The notes beneath the pieces are model-generated. The model was given only the letters and a program-made list of their open reading frames with translations. It searched no databases and was not told where the DNA came from. The position numbers and the translations under genes were made by a program. From assembly GCA_934047225.1 (NCBI GenBank), contig OW203987.1, forward strand, positions 7,157,501 to 7,221,500: a stretch of DNA of 64,000 nt, read 5' to 3'. Below, piece after piece: positions 1 to 12,200 of the stretch (position 1 is the stretch's first letter; each line of letters opens with the position of its first letter). This DNA comes from Ypsolopha sequella (lineage: Eukaryota; Arthropoda; Insecta; Lepidoptera; Ypsolophidae).

Positions 1-155
1 TTTTTTGTTATTATTTCCATTTACTTATATTAATATATGTATGTATTGATAATTATACTATTCATAATTATTTTGTTAAATGCGTCTTTGACAGTATTTA
101 ACACAACTTTTAATAAAACCATTTATATAAATACAACATCTTTGTTTCGTACCAG

Positions 156-256
156 GTGCGGCCATTAGTCGTCTTGCTTGGAGCACTAGTGAAAGTGCAA
201 GATTCAGTCGAGTGTTGGGAGGTTAGACTTCGTTGCATTGTCAGACTTTGGGTTTG
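156..256 (+). CDS. UBR4: UBR4 exon a (window exon 1)
   Basis: The exon runs from acceptor accag to donor GTAAGT and encodes 33 codons plus two bases, beginning [20 protein letters not shown] and ending in a Trp codon split with the next exon. Upstream exons are outside the window. Confidence 0.85.
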
Positions 257-3200
257 GTAAGTGCTTTATGATATATTTATATTATTTTACTTGTCTTATA
301 TATTTTTTGATTAACAGATCTTGTCGTTAAAAAGTGTTACGTTTGTGTCTAACGTTAATAATATTAGATTATTATACGAGTGCATAAAACGAGCTATATT
401 ACCCGAGATATTTAGCCGCCTGAGCCTTGACGAAGGCAGCTATAGTTCGAGGTAATATGGCTCGTTTGTAGCAGAGTTCAACACTCTACTTTTCACTTCG
501 ATTGTGAGGAAATGAAACAGTATTATTTCATCATCACTGAATGATATATTTAACTTTTAGTAATACTTAATGCAAATTTATATAATCAAACAATATGTAC
601 TGCTGAGACTGAGAATAAACAACAGCTCTTTCCCGCCACTGTTTTTTTTAATTCTTCCACCAAGTGGGGAGGTAAAGGGAACTTACCCCATACAGCCAGG
701 TCTAAATAACCTAAATCAATAATCAGATGTGCATGTCTTTTTATTTGTGTTATATTATCTTTCTTTGAAGTCACTGTACATATCTTTGAGCATCATCTGA
801 AGCTTCTGTCCTGTTAGTTCGCGCTAATATGATAGAATCTTAGCGCGAACATTATTGAGTTTTAAAAAGTTTGTCTATGAAGTTGTACTGGCTGGCTGTA
901 TGGTCTATTGCCATAGTCTTAGAAGAAGTAAACACTTTTATGCACTAGAGCAGGGGTCGGCAACCGGCGGCCCGCGGGCCGCATGCGGCCCGTGAACCAC
1001 TTTGGTGTGGCCCGCATGGCTCGCAACCACTGCATGATAACTATATTCGGTGGTACATATTTGTGTGAGCAGACATTTTCCATTCTGAACTATCTAAAAA
1101 GCAAGTATTGTTCTCGGTTAAAAGATGGACATGTGGCCCTGGCTAATCTCCTATTAGCATTTGTGGCCCTCCTATATCATAAGGTTGCCGACCCCTGCAC
1201 TAGAGCATAAAACGTAGTTTTAATCCGCTTATAGCAAGCATAAAGCAGTACTTTTTAGAGCATGAAAGTGAAAATCAGTTTTACTAGTGTTTAAGTAGTT
1301 TACTTGAAATTTGTTTCTCTTATAACAATTAAAATCGGTTTTGGTCCAAGTTTTTCTTTTATTAAATAAAATATACTTTATTTGTTTCTACAAATGTGCT
1401 TTATAATATAACTTTATTTATTATGCGTATACAAATAATCCAAAAGTAGAAAGAAAAAAGTATCTAAGCCCGGCTTGAGATATAAATCCTTGATATTTGA
1501 TTTCCATTGGTATTATTGTAGGAGCTGCCCTCAGCTGGCAGAAGTGGCAGGTATCCCGCCTGCTGCGACAGCCATCTTGAAAGCTGAAGCTATGGCTGGT
1601 ATACCGGGCCTCAACACTCCTTCTCATAACTGTAAGTATTTCAATGAACATAATTATGTCAAGGCAGCTTTTTGTACCAAGAAACGATTCGTAAAAACAC
1701 GTTAGAACATAAACGACCATGTATATTTTCGTGTTCTTGTCTTTACAATACATTTGTTCCGTCAAACGCATATTGTGAATAAAAGAATTAGAAAAGCCAA
1801 AACAATGTAATTTTCTTTGTACAGATGCCAGCATGATGGCTCTTATTGCTGCCGTTAAAATCTTACAAATAGGCGAACTGTAAGCGACTACGTTGTAAGG
1901 ATAAATATATACGGGTATTTATTTGATATAGCACAACAATACGCGCTGCAGCAAGTGGCGCTGCCGTGTTTGCGCTACATGCAAGAGCTGATGGCGCCCC
2001 CCACCACAACGCCCGCCCCCGCCCCCGCCGCCGCCCCCATTCCCGCACCCGCTGCTCCCGCTACAGACGCGCAGCAAACTGCTAAGGATGCCAAGGTGGG
2101 GAATCAAAAGGACAAAACTTTAAAATGATAAGCATTATTACTAAAGTGTTGTTATTGAAAGACGAACTTGTTTTATTTAGCTAGATGGAAACCCCAAAAA
2201 ATTTCGCTGTCCACCTAGTCAACTTCATAAAAGAAAATTTGCCCCGCGTATGTTGTGTGACTCCCCCGTCAATACCAAGCCCACGCTGTGGACAGCAATG
2301 TTTTGAAATGCTGTCCTTGTCTCACAAATAGCGTCTATGGTTGAAATTCATTTGATACCTTATTCATCTGTGTGTCTACAACAATTATTAACATATACAT
2401 TTTTTTATTTGATAATTTGACGTGTGTCTCCAGAAAACGGACTTAACTTGTCTACGAATTGTTAAAACCAAAAACCATTGTTACACTGATCTATTTTCCC
2501 AAAATTACTAGCAAGATCGATAAGAACATCATAAATATGAGTATACCAGTATTTCAAATAAATTTTTCGTAGGAACCGGCGGTCCCGGTGCCACCGGTGC
2601 ATACCGCCTTGTCCGCACAGAGCGGCAACGTGGTGGTCGACTTGGCAGCGTGGCTCTCGGGCAAGGTGACGCACAACCAGTGGCGCCGCCTGGTGGCGTG
2701 CCAGCCGCCCCCGGCTCCCGCCGCCCGTGGCGCGCCCCTCCGAGACGTGTATCTAGCGCAGAAGTACGGCGCTATGTGGCGGGAAAAGGTACATCGATAT
2801 ATATGTAACAGAATACCCCTACTGATCTATCAACGGCCAGACCAGACGGCTGGACTAAGGGACATAAAGTTTGGACTTTATGTGTCTTATATAGACATCC
2901 GCTAAGAAGGGATTTTACGAGATCGAAAGAAACGAAATCCCACCCGGGGTTAATATGAAAAAAAAAAATACAATGTAATAGCGTTTAGTCCGTCTGTTTA
3001 TCTGGCTTGCCCACATTTTTGCTGAGCCGCTGCAAGCAAAGATGTCTTTCTATAGATCAGGTTTTAGCCCCTGGAATAGAAGAATGAATGAATAAACACT
3101 TTACACGCAAATAAGAAGACAAGATACACACAAAGAACAGATAGAAGGCAAGGGCGGACTTATTCCTATAAGAAATTTCTTCCAGTCTACCTTGGGAAAA

Positions 3201-6200
3201 CATAAAAATATTTTTATCTTGGAAATTTTAATCTAAATCACTGTATAACATTATTTCAAAGTAATTTTAAACCTAGAAGAGCTAGTATGACTAGATTAAT
3301 AGATGTGCTGATGGAAATCTGTAGTCCCTGCCTACTTCTCTGGGTCACAGGCGTCAGTACATGTATATTCTTTGTGCTCATTTGGACACACTTTTTAAAG
3401 ATTCTATTAGATATGCCACAATATAGTACTAATTTGTAATGTGACTATCGTTCACAAGGTGCTGCTGTCCCACGGTATGCGTCCCCTGTCACTGGAGGAC
3501 GGCGGCTGGCTGAAGCCGGTGATGTTCGACCCGAGCTCCCGCATCGCTCGCGACACTGCCTGCCAGATGGTGCGCTCGCTCTGCGACTCCTACGAACGGA
3601 CCAAGGCGGTAAGTACAAATATTTACTCCTCAAGTTCAGCAACTCTCAAATTAACAAGTATTTTATGCGATTATAGGACTATGAGTGCGGTCATCAGATC
3701 ACAATAGCTTACTATTTTCCACTATAAACATCCACGATTCGGTCATGACCCTCAAACTTCAAAAATCGTGGGAAAAAAATTGTCTGTCAAACGTGAATAT
3801 GCAGCTCACTAAATCATCATGGTATGTGTATGGCTTGCAAGGTTTATTGATATCGTAGAATCATGAGATTGTGTTTTCCTTAATGATAATAAATAAATAA
3901 ATTAAACAAACAATAGCTGAGCGTGTTTATTCTGTTTAAAATCCATCGTTTGGGAAATTAATAAATGTAATTAGAGTGCATTACATAACCGAAAAATCTA
4001 TTAGAAAAGTACTTGATACATCAGCTAGTAATGCAAATAGGAACGCTCATGTGGGCGTTGTGTGAATTTAACGACTTGTTTTTAGGAGCAGAGATTGCGC
4101 TTTCGTCGCTACAATATGTGTTGCCTTGGACAGTTAAGAAATACACAATGCTCATTAAATGAATATTTGCGAAAATACCCTCGAGATCTCGTTAAACAAA
4201 TACAGTAAGTTGATGTGAATGTAATAATGTGGTAATAAAATAATTGCAGGTCCTAATTTTGCTGACCAGTTTCCTGCCAGAAGTTGGAACAGCTGGTGAA
4301 GCTAGTGAACAGTTTCTGCAGCTCTATCAAAGTAAGTGTTGTTCTCCAGATCTATTTAGTTCAACAAACTCGTAGAAATGTTAATAGTAGTTTATGCTAC
4401 AAGGGCGCAAAGGAATAAATTACGAGGACGATTTAAAACACGAGCGTAGCGAGTGTTTTAAACGTAACCGAGTAATTTATTGCTTTTACGCCCGTGTATC
4501 ATACTACATTTTTCAATGCATATAGTGAGGAAATGAAAACTAATATAATCTTGTGAACTTTAAATTATAATTGGCTCAAAAGGACTGTATCCAGAGCCGT
4601 TAAACAGTGGAAAAAAAAGTATAACGTCTATGGTACACAGGAAAGGCTGCAGGTTAGCCAACCATTGTACACAAATAAAAAAAATAAAAAAATAAAGCCC
4701 TAGGGCAAAATAATCGACTTTCTGTTCGGTTTTGATGCATAGAAAGTGGGCCTTTACGAGCACATGCATTGAAAATGTATTAATGTGTCCTGTAGGCCTG
4801 GCGTCGGAGGCGCCATGGAAGCAATTCCTGGCGCTGCGCGGAGTGCTGCAGCAGATCGCAGACCTGATGACTAACGAGATAGAGCAGCTGCATCGCCTCG
4901 AGGAGACCACGCTCACCTCCGATCTTGCACAAGGTAAGTGTTTTATAGCGCCATGGTCTGTCTATCCGTTCGTACGCGTAAATCTCTTCTTTGGCTGGTA
5001 TTTACATGAAGGTGCAAAATGATACGGAGTTACCGGGAAGCTAAGAAAAATGTTCTCAGAATTTCACGAGTGTAAAATCAACGAACAATGTAGGTTGGAT
5101 TTCTTAAATGAAACTCGGTGCTCAACTGGCGATTTTCTCTTCTTTCTCCATCAAATCTTAAGTTCAGGGTTCACGGTCGAATATAGTGATATATTTGTAA
5201 GTTTCATAATAGACTCACTGAACCTTAGGTCTGAATATTATAAAAATACTCATAGTCCCACACAACTGTTTAACACATCATCATAACATCTAAAGTTTAA
5301 TTATTGTAATTATTTTTAAGCCGAATTAATCTTAATATGTATGGCTTATAAAATAAATAACACTAAAAAAAAAAGACCTTAGACAGCCCCGTTTTAGTAT
5401 CGATAGGTGATATGCAAAAAGACAGGTAATCAGCACTTTGAATAGAACAGCATGTACCTACCTGTCGACTTGAAAAAGTGTGGGTAGAAGTAAAATGTAT
5501 CTATAGTTTAATGTTATACATGACTTTTAAAAGAAATCCAATCTATTCTATCTATACTTCCGCAGGCTACGCCCTAAAACGTCTGACGGAACTCCTAGCG
5601 ATGTTCCTAGAGGAGGCGGGCGCGCGGCGCACGTACAAGGGGCGGCTGGTTGGCGCCGTGCTTGGAGGGTACTTGTCTTTGCGGCGATTGGTCGTGCAAC
5701 GCACGCGTCTGACCGACGACACGCAGGAGAAACTGTTGGAACTGCTCGAGGAAATGACTACTGGTAAAGTACATAGCAAGAAACTGGTAGCAGCTCAAAA
5801 ATTACTTTGCAAAAATTTTAATAATAAGTTACGTAATAAGGAGTTTCTAATTACTATGAGCTGTTTATAGAAAGCGGCAGGTCTTGGAAATCAAGTATTT
5901 CCTCTTGATTAAACTCTTTAAATGCAAGAAATTGAGGTTTTGATGAATAAATCACTCTCAATTAGGTCTCTCATCATCTTCAAAGCTTATGTTGTCCACC
6001 TATTCTGTAAAGTCCACATTTCACCGTATTTCAAAATCATGTCATATTTACAAATACTGGTAAAAATAAACAGTTTGGAATCAAAATCCAAACGGCTTGT
6101 ACACAATGGCCCGTGCGCTGGCCAGAGTGAAAGAGACAATGCTATGCGAGTAAGCGACAAGAACGCAGTACATTCCAATTCCATTTACTCGTTTCACCAG

Positions 6201-9200
6201 CGCCCCCACGCGTTAGACATTGTGTGCAAGCCGTTTTAGCGATAAACTGAACTGAGATCGTTCCCGGCAGGCACCGAGACAGAGACGGCAGAGTTCATGG
6301 CGGTGTGCATCGAAACAGTTCAGAAGTACCCCCTGCACGACTACCGCACTCCGGTGTTCATCTTCGAGCGGCTCTGCTCCATCATCTACCCGGAAGAGAA
6401 CGACGTCGGGGAGTTCTTCCTCACTCTCGAGAAGGATCCGCAGCAGGAGGACTTCTTGCAGGTTTGTGTACTAAAATATTGAAGTGTTTAGATTTACGAT
6501 CTTTAGTCAGATATTAAAGCCAATTCTGAAGGCTTTAATTTTAGTTTTAGTGCTGTCAAAGCTTAAAATTTTCCAAAGAAATTTAGCTTCTAATCCTAAC
6601 TCTTAAGAACTATTTTGTATCAAAGCAAAGAAAATGTAGTTTTGACATCACTAAAACTAAAATTAAAGCCTTCAGAATCGGCTTTATCGCCTTACTAGTT
6701 TCGCTAGAGTTAGTATAACTTCTTTGGATAGTTGTCTTCGTTTACATATCGTGTGTAGCCATTTACATTTAAATATTAATCAATACCAAGAATCTTTCAG
6801 TATTAATTTTTTTATCACACTACGCAAAGAATGTTAACTATTACTAATTAAATAAGCGACAATCATCTCTCTCCGACAATTTATTGTAGCATGCAAAACG
6901 GGAGCATGTAAAGCTTCGGTCTGGCGATCCCAACGAAAAACGTTTCGTTGAACGGTGTGCGGCGTCGAAAGAATGAATGTGTGAGAATGTTCTATACTGG
7001 TAGTTCGTTCCGTAGACGTTTGCGTCAGCGGTAAGAGGCATGCGCGAGGGAGCGGGGAGCACGCACACTGCACACTAGCGTTGCGTGGAACTGTGTGCGC
7101 GTGTTCTGTTTGGATGGTGCCATTTACGGAAAGAAAAAGACAAAACGCTTAAATTAAGTTTAGTCCTGTCAAATAAATCGTGTTAAACCGAATCGACACT
7201 ATTGATGATTTGTTAATGTTAAAACAATATGGGTCATTATTGTGCTGTGTATGGATGCTTAGAAAGAATTGAAACCAATAAATATTATTTCAGTATAAAA
7301 TCGCAAGCGTCACCGCGCCATTTAGTTTAAAGAGAAGCACTTATGTTGCTGTCGTATAGCATTGTACATCTTGGTCGGTCATGCTCACACGCTTGCTGGT
7401 GCTGATAGATCTAGAATAATAACAAACGCACACATAACATAGTGTTTTTATTTTGAAAAAGATACATATCTACCTATATACCTACCTACCGACCGGACCG
7501 AACCATCTACTTCGACCGGCTGTTCCCGTGACGCTGCTGTATGTGTCCCGTTTGAACTTCTCCACGAAGGCTGATGACGTCATGAAATATATCATGCTGA
7601 AAACTAAACTCCAACTGAGGGTCCAGCGATTGGAGTCACGCCACAATGCCAATTTTAATTAATTTGTGCTGCGTGTCCCAACTGAACATCTCTCGACCTT
7701 CATGAATGAAGAGTTTTGGCCGAAAAGTGTCGTGTTTCATCGATTCCGTGGAAGAATTCTAGACACTGACACTCTGCAAGAGCGTAGTATGTTGCAGGCT
7801 ATACGTACGAGTACATAGTGTTTATTTTTAGTTTGGTTTTTATTTTTGTTTGAATTGTATAGCGAATTGGTGTTAACTGTAATGCTGTACAATTTATTTA
7901 AATAAATAAATAAAATATATATCGTCTACTAGCACTGGCAGTTTCGTTTTGTCGTTCACCATTATATTTTTCCCCAGGGCCGCATGTTGGGCAACCCGTA
8001 CTCGTCCCTCGAGCCAGGCATGGGTCCGCTGATGCGTGACGTCAAGAACAAGATCTGTACCGACTGTGAGCTGGTCGCGCTGCTGGAAGACGACAACGGA
8101 ATGGAGCTGTTGGTCTGCAACAAGATCATGTCACTGGATCTGCCCGTCAAGGAGGTTTACAAGAAGGTGAGGAGATGTTGTCTTCCTCTCTTGCTAGATG
8201 CGTGATGTCAAGAACAAGATCTTTACTGAGTTGAAACACAAAAGATTTAATAAATAAAAAGCTACTCTCGTCCTGCGGCAATAAAGTGCAATTCAGCTCG
8301 CACAGCGCTGTGTGGCTACCCTTCAAGGCGCCTCTCTTTCTATCGCGTAACTCTTTCTTCATCCGATGAATGGTTCGCGCCAGGGCGTCGCGCCGATGTT
8401 TGTAGTCTGGTTATAGGAACACAAAATTAAGGTGATGTAGTTTTCGGCGTATTTAGTTTTCTGTTCAGTACAGTCATGAACATGAGATTTTATAGGAAAG
8501 CTCCGACTACAATATAGTAGTTTAAGCTACAGGGCGAAAAGGAATAAATTACGAGTTTTAAACGTAACCAAGCAATTTATTGCTCTTACGCCCGTGTATC
8601 ATACTACGTTTTTCAATGCATAGTGTGAGGAAATAAAACAAATATAATCAAAGAAAACAATTTAATTATTAACGTTGAAAGTAACATTGTAACAATTTTG
8701 CAAGTTAATGATTGGCTCGAAAAGACTATATCCAGAGCCGTTAAACAGAGGAAAAAAAGTATAACATTTATAGTACACAGGAAAGGTTGCAGGTTTGCCA
8801 ACTTCTCGTAAATAAAAAAAAAAAAAAAAGCCCTAGGGCAAAATAATCGACTTTCTGTTCGGTTTTGATGCATAAAAAGTGGGCCTTTACGAGCACTTGC
8901 ATTGAAAAAGCTTTTAGTTATTTATTTATTTATTTATTCGGAAAACTTACAGCACAAGAAATAGCATATAAACTTAAAAGTAATATTACAGAAGGCCAAT
9001 TACAAGTTTCCACTTATAGTTATAGATTAAGTCTTTATACATAGTACGAGATTTTCTGCCTTATATTATTAATATTCTTAAAAATGTTGTTACTAGTTAG
9101 TTACTATATTACACTTTTAAATATTTTTGTATATTAAATTAACAAAATAAAATAAAAAAATAAAAAACCGGTATTCCGGACACAAACGTTATTTTGAAAG

Positions 9201-12200
9201 TAAAGTAAAAGCTAGTAAAAATAAAAATATAAATAAAAAATAGACAAACATGAAAAAAAAACCAATGTTAATTAAAGACTAATTTAATAATTAAACCAAA
9301 CAAAATTTAATTTTTAAAGAAATTTGCACTTATTTTTGATCTTATCCCTGCTGCAGATAGATGGAACAAATCGAGATCAAGTTCCTGAGATTTTGCATTA
9401 AAATTGTTACACGCTCGCCACAAATACGCATTTTGCCTATAATTTGAAGATACAGTTGTTAAAGAAAATACAGGGTTTATGGTCAATGTGTATGTTCTAG
9501 GTATTATTATGTTTGTCTTTTCTCATAATACGTAAGAGACCTGCTAATTACAACCAAAATAAATCTAGGTATTTATGCAGACTGTTTCTAACTTCGAAAA
9601 ATAGGAATCTGCTTGCAAATGTAGCGGTGGTGTCGAATGTACTTGATGTTATATTAATGTGAACATTCTGTCCTCCAGGTGTGGTGCACTTCAGGTGAAG
9701 GCGTGGACGCCATGCGCGTGGTGTACAGAATGCGTGGTCTACTCGGGGACGCGACTGAAGAGTTCGTTGAGACTCTCAGTCAGACCAACGCTGAGGCAGT
9801 TGATGACGAGCAAGTGTACCGCATGGCTAACGTGCTGGCTGATTGTGGTGAGTTCATATTTTTGTCATCAAGATCTTTTATATTCAGTTTATTAGTTTAT
9901 ACGTCATACACTATTATTAAAATATACATAATTATATCAATTTTTATACATGCCAAAACAGTATGTAAAATTATTGCAACATTAGATGACATTATTATAT
10001 TCTAATTATACCCTTCGTGTATTAAATATTTAAGGCGCTACTATATATACCTAGTCTAGCATTTTAGCAGCGTGGATTAATGTTCACTCAAAGAAATCAT
10101 CGACTGTGTAGCAAGCCTTTTCTATAAATTGGGTTTTCATTTTTGAGGGGAACATCGCGTCACTGGGAGCGTCTTTAATTGCTTGATGCAAGTGATTAAA
10201 CACACGCGGCTCCAACACTTCTAGATTTTCTCACCTCTCATTCTCTCATCTCATATTTTCTCACAGACCACTTACCTATACAGACATCTTATCAACCAGT
10301 GACAAGTGAAATTTTTTTCCGAAAATGCCGGGGTGTGGCGGGGTGATGCGGGGATGGTAGTAAGCAAGGAAATAGAGATAGGATAGTATGTAATGACATT
10401 TGTATGGTAGTGAAATTGCAATGATGTGTTGGCGAAAAAGGTTTTCCCTCCTTTTATATTAGTGCTCAATCTTAGTTCGTATCTTGCGATCTATGTGAGT
10501 TCTTCGGAATTTATGTGTATAGTATTTCTATATACCACTTAGGCCCTTCGCACATTGAGCTACTTAAAAATGACGGAACTAATCAGTAATTACAATAAAT
10601 TACAAACCGGTTAGAAATTGTACCTTGTACACGACACTACTCAAGTTGCAAGGTTTCAGTCACTTCTGTTATTTCTGCTCACAAAATTTTATATTTCTTG
10701 TTTGCTCGTTCATATTTCACAACAAAAAATCAGAAAACTCGGGTAACCAATAGCGCGGTGACCGGCGCGACGCGTTAACGCGTTGATTATTCAGTAAAAT
10801 GTTTTTGTCTGGGTTTTATTTCCTGGCAAATACTCCTGAACCGACCCGGAAATTTGACCAATAACCGTTACGGATGCAAAGCACTTGAAATACTTATAAA
10901 TATGAAACATGTATGGTATCTCTAGGCGGTCTAGAAGCGATGCTGTCTCGTCTGGCGGCAGTGCAGCGCGTGGGCTTGGCGCGCGCTCTTTGTTCGACGT
11001 TGCTACGTCTGCTCGCGCTGTGCACGCGCGTGCGGCGCTGCGTGGGCGTGCTGACGCGAGCCGATACGCGTGCATTACCCGTGCTGCTTCACGCGCTGCA
11101 TCTAGCTGCTGAAGAGGAGAAGGACATGCCGAGAGCACAGCTTGTTTATCAGCTGTTGGAGGTGAGTTAGATAAATATCTCGAACTTATTTTAGACAATT
11201 CTACAAACTTTTAGACCAGCACGTGTCAGACTTCACATTCATATATAATGTATATTATTTACCTGTATTTATCAAGCCATCAAAGTACTTTTATTCTATA
11301 GGAATACAACTTAATTGAGAGCAGGGGTAAGTATGAGGTGCGGGGAGAGAGCAAAGGTGACAGTCGATAATGATGTCCATGTATCAACTTGTTGATCGAC
11401 TAGTCGGCAGACATTAATTTAAATGCATTTCAATAAATAACTTCCACCATACTTACTCTATGGACGCATGACACATGTGACTCTCTCACTCACACAAGTT
11501 GACCGTCAAATCGAACTGAAATCGAACGGATTTTGGTACAGTTGTAATGTAGAGTGAAAATCCAAAAATATGTCATTAGCATTCAAAATCTGTAAAATCT
11601 GAGTAGATTCAGATTGAAGTCAGAAAAACGATGAATAATTAATGAATTTATGTAATTTATGACAGATTTCAATTGATATTCAAAATTAGATGTTAAAGTT
11701 GAAAAAGAAGTCAATTAGCATTTCTCTAGCCAGTAATAATGTACCTTATAAATTAATTGCAACAGGATATATATATCTTATAATCTTACTGGTCCAATTA
11801 AAACTTTTTTACTCATCTGTACTCCTCTCCCCGCAAACGGTCTTCGTCCCGGCTCTCAATTAAGTTGTATTCCGTGCTTTTGCCTTTTTTGATTATATCA
11901 CCAATTTTATTGAATCTTCTTAGACCGATCCGGTTGAGTTCTACGTATTATTCGTGCATTGTATTATTGTAAATGTTTAAGGATTATTGCAAAGTATTTT
12001 TTCAGATAATGGAGCGCATACTGTCAGTAGCAGCAAGCGAGACGCTCGAGTCTTTCCTTCAGTTCTCTCTCACTTTCGGTGGACCTGAATACGTCCAGGC
12101 GTTGCTCAACTGCACTGAAATACCGAGTAAGAACCTTTTGTCATGTGAGGACTCTTGCTCGTTTTTTATTTTCAGGTGATAACGTGTTATGGCGTGATTG

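Larger units (their letters stand above)
2096..4249 (+). other. UBR4 introns around exons e and f
   Basis: Between the coding exons at 2573-2788 and 3459-3608 these introns show no recognisable gene or bounded element. There are short A/T runs and one low-complexity taaataaataaatt stretch near 3890. Confidence 0.5.

Noticed and set aside
1421..1834. A 137-codon minus-strand open frame over UBR4 exons b and c
   Set aside because: It lies antisense to real exons and has no family features.
10791..11198. A 135-codon minus-strand open frame
   Set aside because: It is the GC-rich antisense shadow of UBR4 exon m.
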